This document shows positions 61,900 through 64,000 of a DNA stretch of 64,000 nt, piece after piece. The position numbers and the translations under genes were made by a program. The stretch is from Populus alba (Eukaryota > Streptophyta > Magnoliopsida > Malpighiales > Salicaceae): positions 17,389,875-17,453,874 of the forward strand of contig NC_133300.1 of the NCBI RefSeq assembly GCF_005239225.2, written 5' to 3'. Every line of letters begins with the position of its first letter. Position 1 is the stretch's first letter. The notes beneath the pieces are model-generated. The model saw only the letters and a program-made list of their open reading frames with translations, made no database searches and was not told the DNA's origin.

Positions 61900-63360
61900 C
61901 GTTTGTGGAGATTTTGATGGGACGGGGGGTTTTACGGTCCACTTTTGGGGTTTTAATATTCGTTGGCCTGGCTGGCCTTGGCCTCATGCTGGAGTGCGCA
62001 ATCGGGTACACTTTCAACAAATTTGGTTCCAAACCCGACCCAAATTGAGTTTAGATTTTCGGGTTTTAAATCGGTTTTAGCAAAAAGAAAACCGAATATT
62101 TTATTTGGTCTTTGTTAATTTCTGAGGCCGTTGGACCGGGCTTATCTATAGTTTGGATGTGAGATTAAAAAGTTTTTGCAGCAAAAAATTTGATATTCAG
62201 TCGATATGGATCTTTTCCTATAGTGATTTTCTCAAAGTTTTGTTAATTCTATTTTACAGCTCTAATGAAGTTGTAAATGGATCTTGCTGGGACCATTTAG
62301 TTGAAATATCAAGTCCAATATCAACTTCTGAATCAATTACTTAATCATAATTTTTTTTCATTTTTTATAATTTTATTGAGTCTTGAGCTGTTATGATTAT
62401 TCATTTGTAATTGTGAATATAGAACCTTATTCATTAATAAAAAAATATATTTTGAATCAGTTTGTAGATCAATTAAAATTAAGTTCCTTTAAAAAAAATA
62501 AGCATAATTGGGTAGGGTAACTGAATTTATCACCAGTTTAGAGTTTATTTGGCAGTGTAGTTACAGTTACTTTTCAAATAATTTTTCGTGTTAAAATACA
62601 TATCAATAATATTTTTTATTTTTTAAAAAATTATTTTTTATATCAGCACATCAAAATAATTTTTTTTATTTTAGCTCAGTTTTTTCTGGTTTGGCTCGTT
62701 TTATTTCCGGTTTTGCTTCAGTTCGGTTCAATTTTAAACTTATAAAACCGAAATCAAACTGGTCGTTTTTTTTCAAAATTTTAATAGGTTTTTTTTTATG
62801 ATTCAGTTTTTTCAATTTTTTTTTTCAATTTTCTCGGTTTTTTCTGCTCACCCCTACAGTTTACGGTCTATGAAGTAAAAGTAAGGGTATAATTTGAGAT
62901 CATTTATTGTTTAAAAACAAACTATCAAATATTATTATTAACAAAACTATATAGCTATATTTTGATATAAGAAAAAACAATTTATGATATAATATAGTTT
63001 TAAAAAATCGCTAACAAGGAAGCATTTTTAGTGATTAAGTACTAAATTTATGATATTTTTAAAAAGTTGGGGATTTCTTACTTTGGCTTATAAGTATATA
63101 ATCATATTTTAAGAATTAGATTGATAGAATAATTGATTTAGAAGTCATTAATTAAATAAGAAAAAAAATCAAAAAAATAAGTAAATATAATCTAAGCTAT
63201 TGAAAAATAGCTCCTTATATATTATCATCCACTCATTTGGATTGGGAAAACATATCATGTACAGAGCACATACCATGGAAACTAGCTTCTATAAAAATTA
63301 CAGAAAGTGTTCTAACTCTAACTGAAATGTTCCATTTTCCAATTTTCTACTCCATTTACA
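61900..63360. other. intergenic upstream of ATP23
   Basis: The first 150 bp, less AT-rich, are the probable ATP23 promoter or 5' leader on the minus strand. The rest is AT-rich with a MITE copy at 62545-62665. No gene is recognised. Confidence 0.5.
62545..62665. repeat. AT-rich MITE-family fragment
   Basis: GTTACAGTTACTTTTCAAATAATTTTTCGTG followed by the reverse core TTTTATATCAGCACATCAAAATAA; one half of the element. Confidence 0.5.
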
Positions 63361-63364
63361 GCTT

Positions 63365-63910
63365 TCATTCTAGGCTCTTGAGCCAAGACTTCTTTCTAAC
63401 AAGGGACATTTTCACAAACATTATTCTCCAATCCGGATCTTTAAACTTTTCAAGAGCTTTGATATAAGAAGTATCAGATACATCATCAAGATTCTCCAGT
63501 TCATCCATGCACTCATCGATTGAGTATGGAGCACTTGTAGCTTGATGGGGCATTTCTTTATACATTTTTGCTTTAGCTAAATCTCTTTCAGCTCTAGCAC
63601 TTAGAGAAGATGCCAGAATTTCCAAACAGAAATCAAATTTTTCAAGCTTGGCTTCCTTGTTGACACAATTGCAGCCAGCTAAATAGTCATCAATTGGACG
63701 TTTTCCTCTAGAACTCCCAGCACAAGACTTTTCTCCTTCAATGACATGAACCCCTTGGCTAAAAAACTGTTCCTCATTTTGGTGATTTCCATCAGAGTTA
63801 AGAGGTAATTGAGTAGATGCATGATGGGTAGAAGAATTATTAAATATTTGACCAAGCATTTCATAATTGCGGCATCCCTTTGATTTAAATGTGATATAGT
63901 TCTTATGCTT
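63365..63910 (-). CDS. Myb/SANT-like domain protein, last exon (partial)
   Basis: A 546-nt terminal exon of a gene that continues beyond the right edge; the acceptor TTGCAG lies at 63911-63915 and TGA at 63365-63367. The encoded 181 residues include KHKNYITFKSKGCRNYEML, a Ser/His/Asn-rich middle, GKRPIDDYLAGC, a helical stretch (LEILASSLSARAERDLAKAK) and the C-terminal YSIDECMDELENLDDVSDTS, YIKALEKF, WRIMFVKM, RKKSWLKSLE. This ending is typical of plant Myb/SANT-like (Myb_DNA-bind_3, harbinger-derived) proteins, such as L10-interacting MYB-domain proteins. The DNA-binding domain would be in upstream exons outside the window. Function is probably nuclear but unproven. Confidence 0.7.
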   Translation of the reverse strand, partial: KHKNYITFKSKGCRNYEMLGQIFNNSSTHHASTQLPLNSDGNHQNEEQFFSQGVHVIEGEKSCAGSSRGKRPIDDYLAGCNCVNKEAKLEKFDFCLEILASSLSARAERDLAKAKMYKEMPHQATSAPYSIDECMDELENLDDVSDTSYIKALEKFKDPDWRIMFVKMSLVRKKSWLKSLE

Positions 63911-64000
63911 CTGCAATTTAAATTAGATGCATTGTATGAATAAGTTTGAAATCATAAAAAGTATTACTGCTAAGGTTTTCTACTAGAAAACAATAATAAA

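Noticed and set aside
1..64000. CRISPR arrays, operons or bacterial-type systems
   Set aside because: The window is plant nuclear DNA with spliced genes; direct repeats present are microsatellites, MITEs and tandem duplications without spacer structure.

Overview
This is a 64 kb stretch of AT-rich nuclear DNA from a dicot, most likely a woody Salicaceae species (Populus or Salix). The reasons are intron-rich genes with GT..AG junctions, a MIR156/157 hairpin of the type known from poplar, a copia element primed by the Met initiator tRNA, many AT-rich MITE copies, and long (TA)n tracts. Species assignment is inference; no database search was possible.

Layout. 1-3.9 kb is intergenic. 3.96-6.4 kb holds a seven-exon NF-YC-like transcription factor gene (+). 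6.5-11.4 kb is intergenic with an unresolved GC-richer patch. 11.38-16.46 kb holds a complete 15-exon WD40 gene (-) matching plant WDR55; its probable 5' leader carries a telo box. 17.2-29 kb is repeat-rich: degenerate tandem repeats, an old TRIM element, a truncated eS4 ribosomal-protein pseudogene and a SINE-like tRNA-derived element. 28.99-32.60 kb is a young Ty1/copia insertion (-) that has lost integrase, next to an RNase H remnant of a LINE. 34.5-35 kb carries a MIR156 (miR157-type) precursor with its TATA box. 36-41 kb holds a second TRIM with intact target-site duplication, a hAT-type MITE and a third, decayed TRIM. 41.3-41.6 kb is a small Pro/His-rich ORF (+).

42.6-53.8 kb is a head-to-tail cluster of three complete MATE (DETOXIFICATION-type) transporter genes, all on the minus strand. 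They have the same seven-exon structure (480, 479 and 475 aa). A fourth copy survives only as its last exon at 56.9 kb. 58.8-59.75 kb is a local tandem array of a MITE-containing unit. 60.25-61.9 kb is a complete five-exon ATP23-type mitochondrial metalloprotease gene (-). The window ends in the last exon of a Myb/SANT-like gene (-) that continues past 64 kb.

The genes do not form a pathway. The one functional unit is the MATE cluster. The rest is single-copy housekeeping genes (WDR55, ATP23), regulators (NF-YC-like, miR156) and layered repeats. Exon models were built by hand from reading frame and splice sites; exon phases close in every gene except at the first NF-YC junction.
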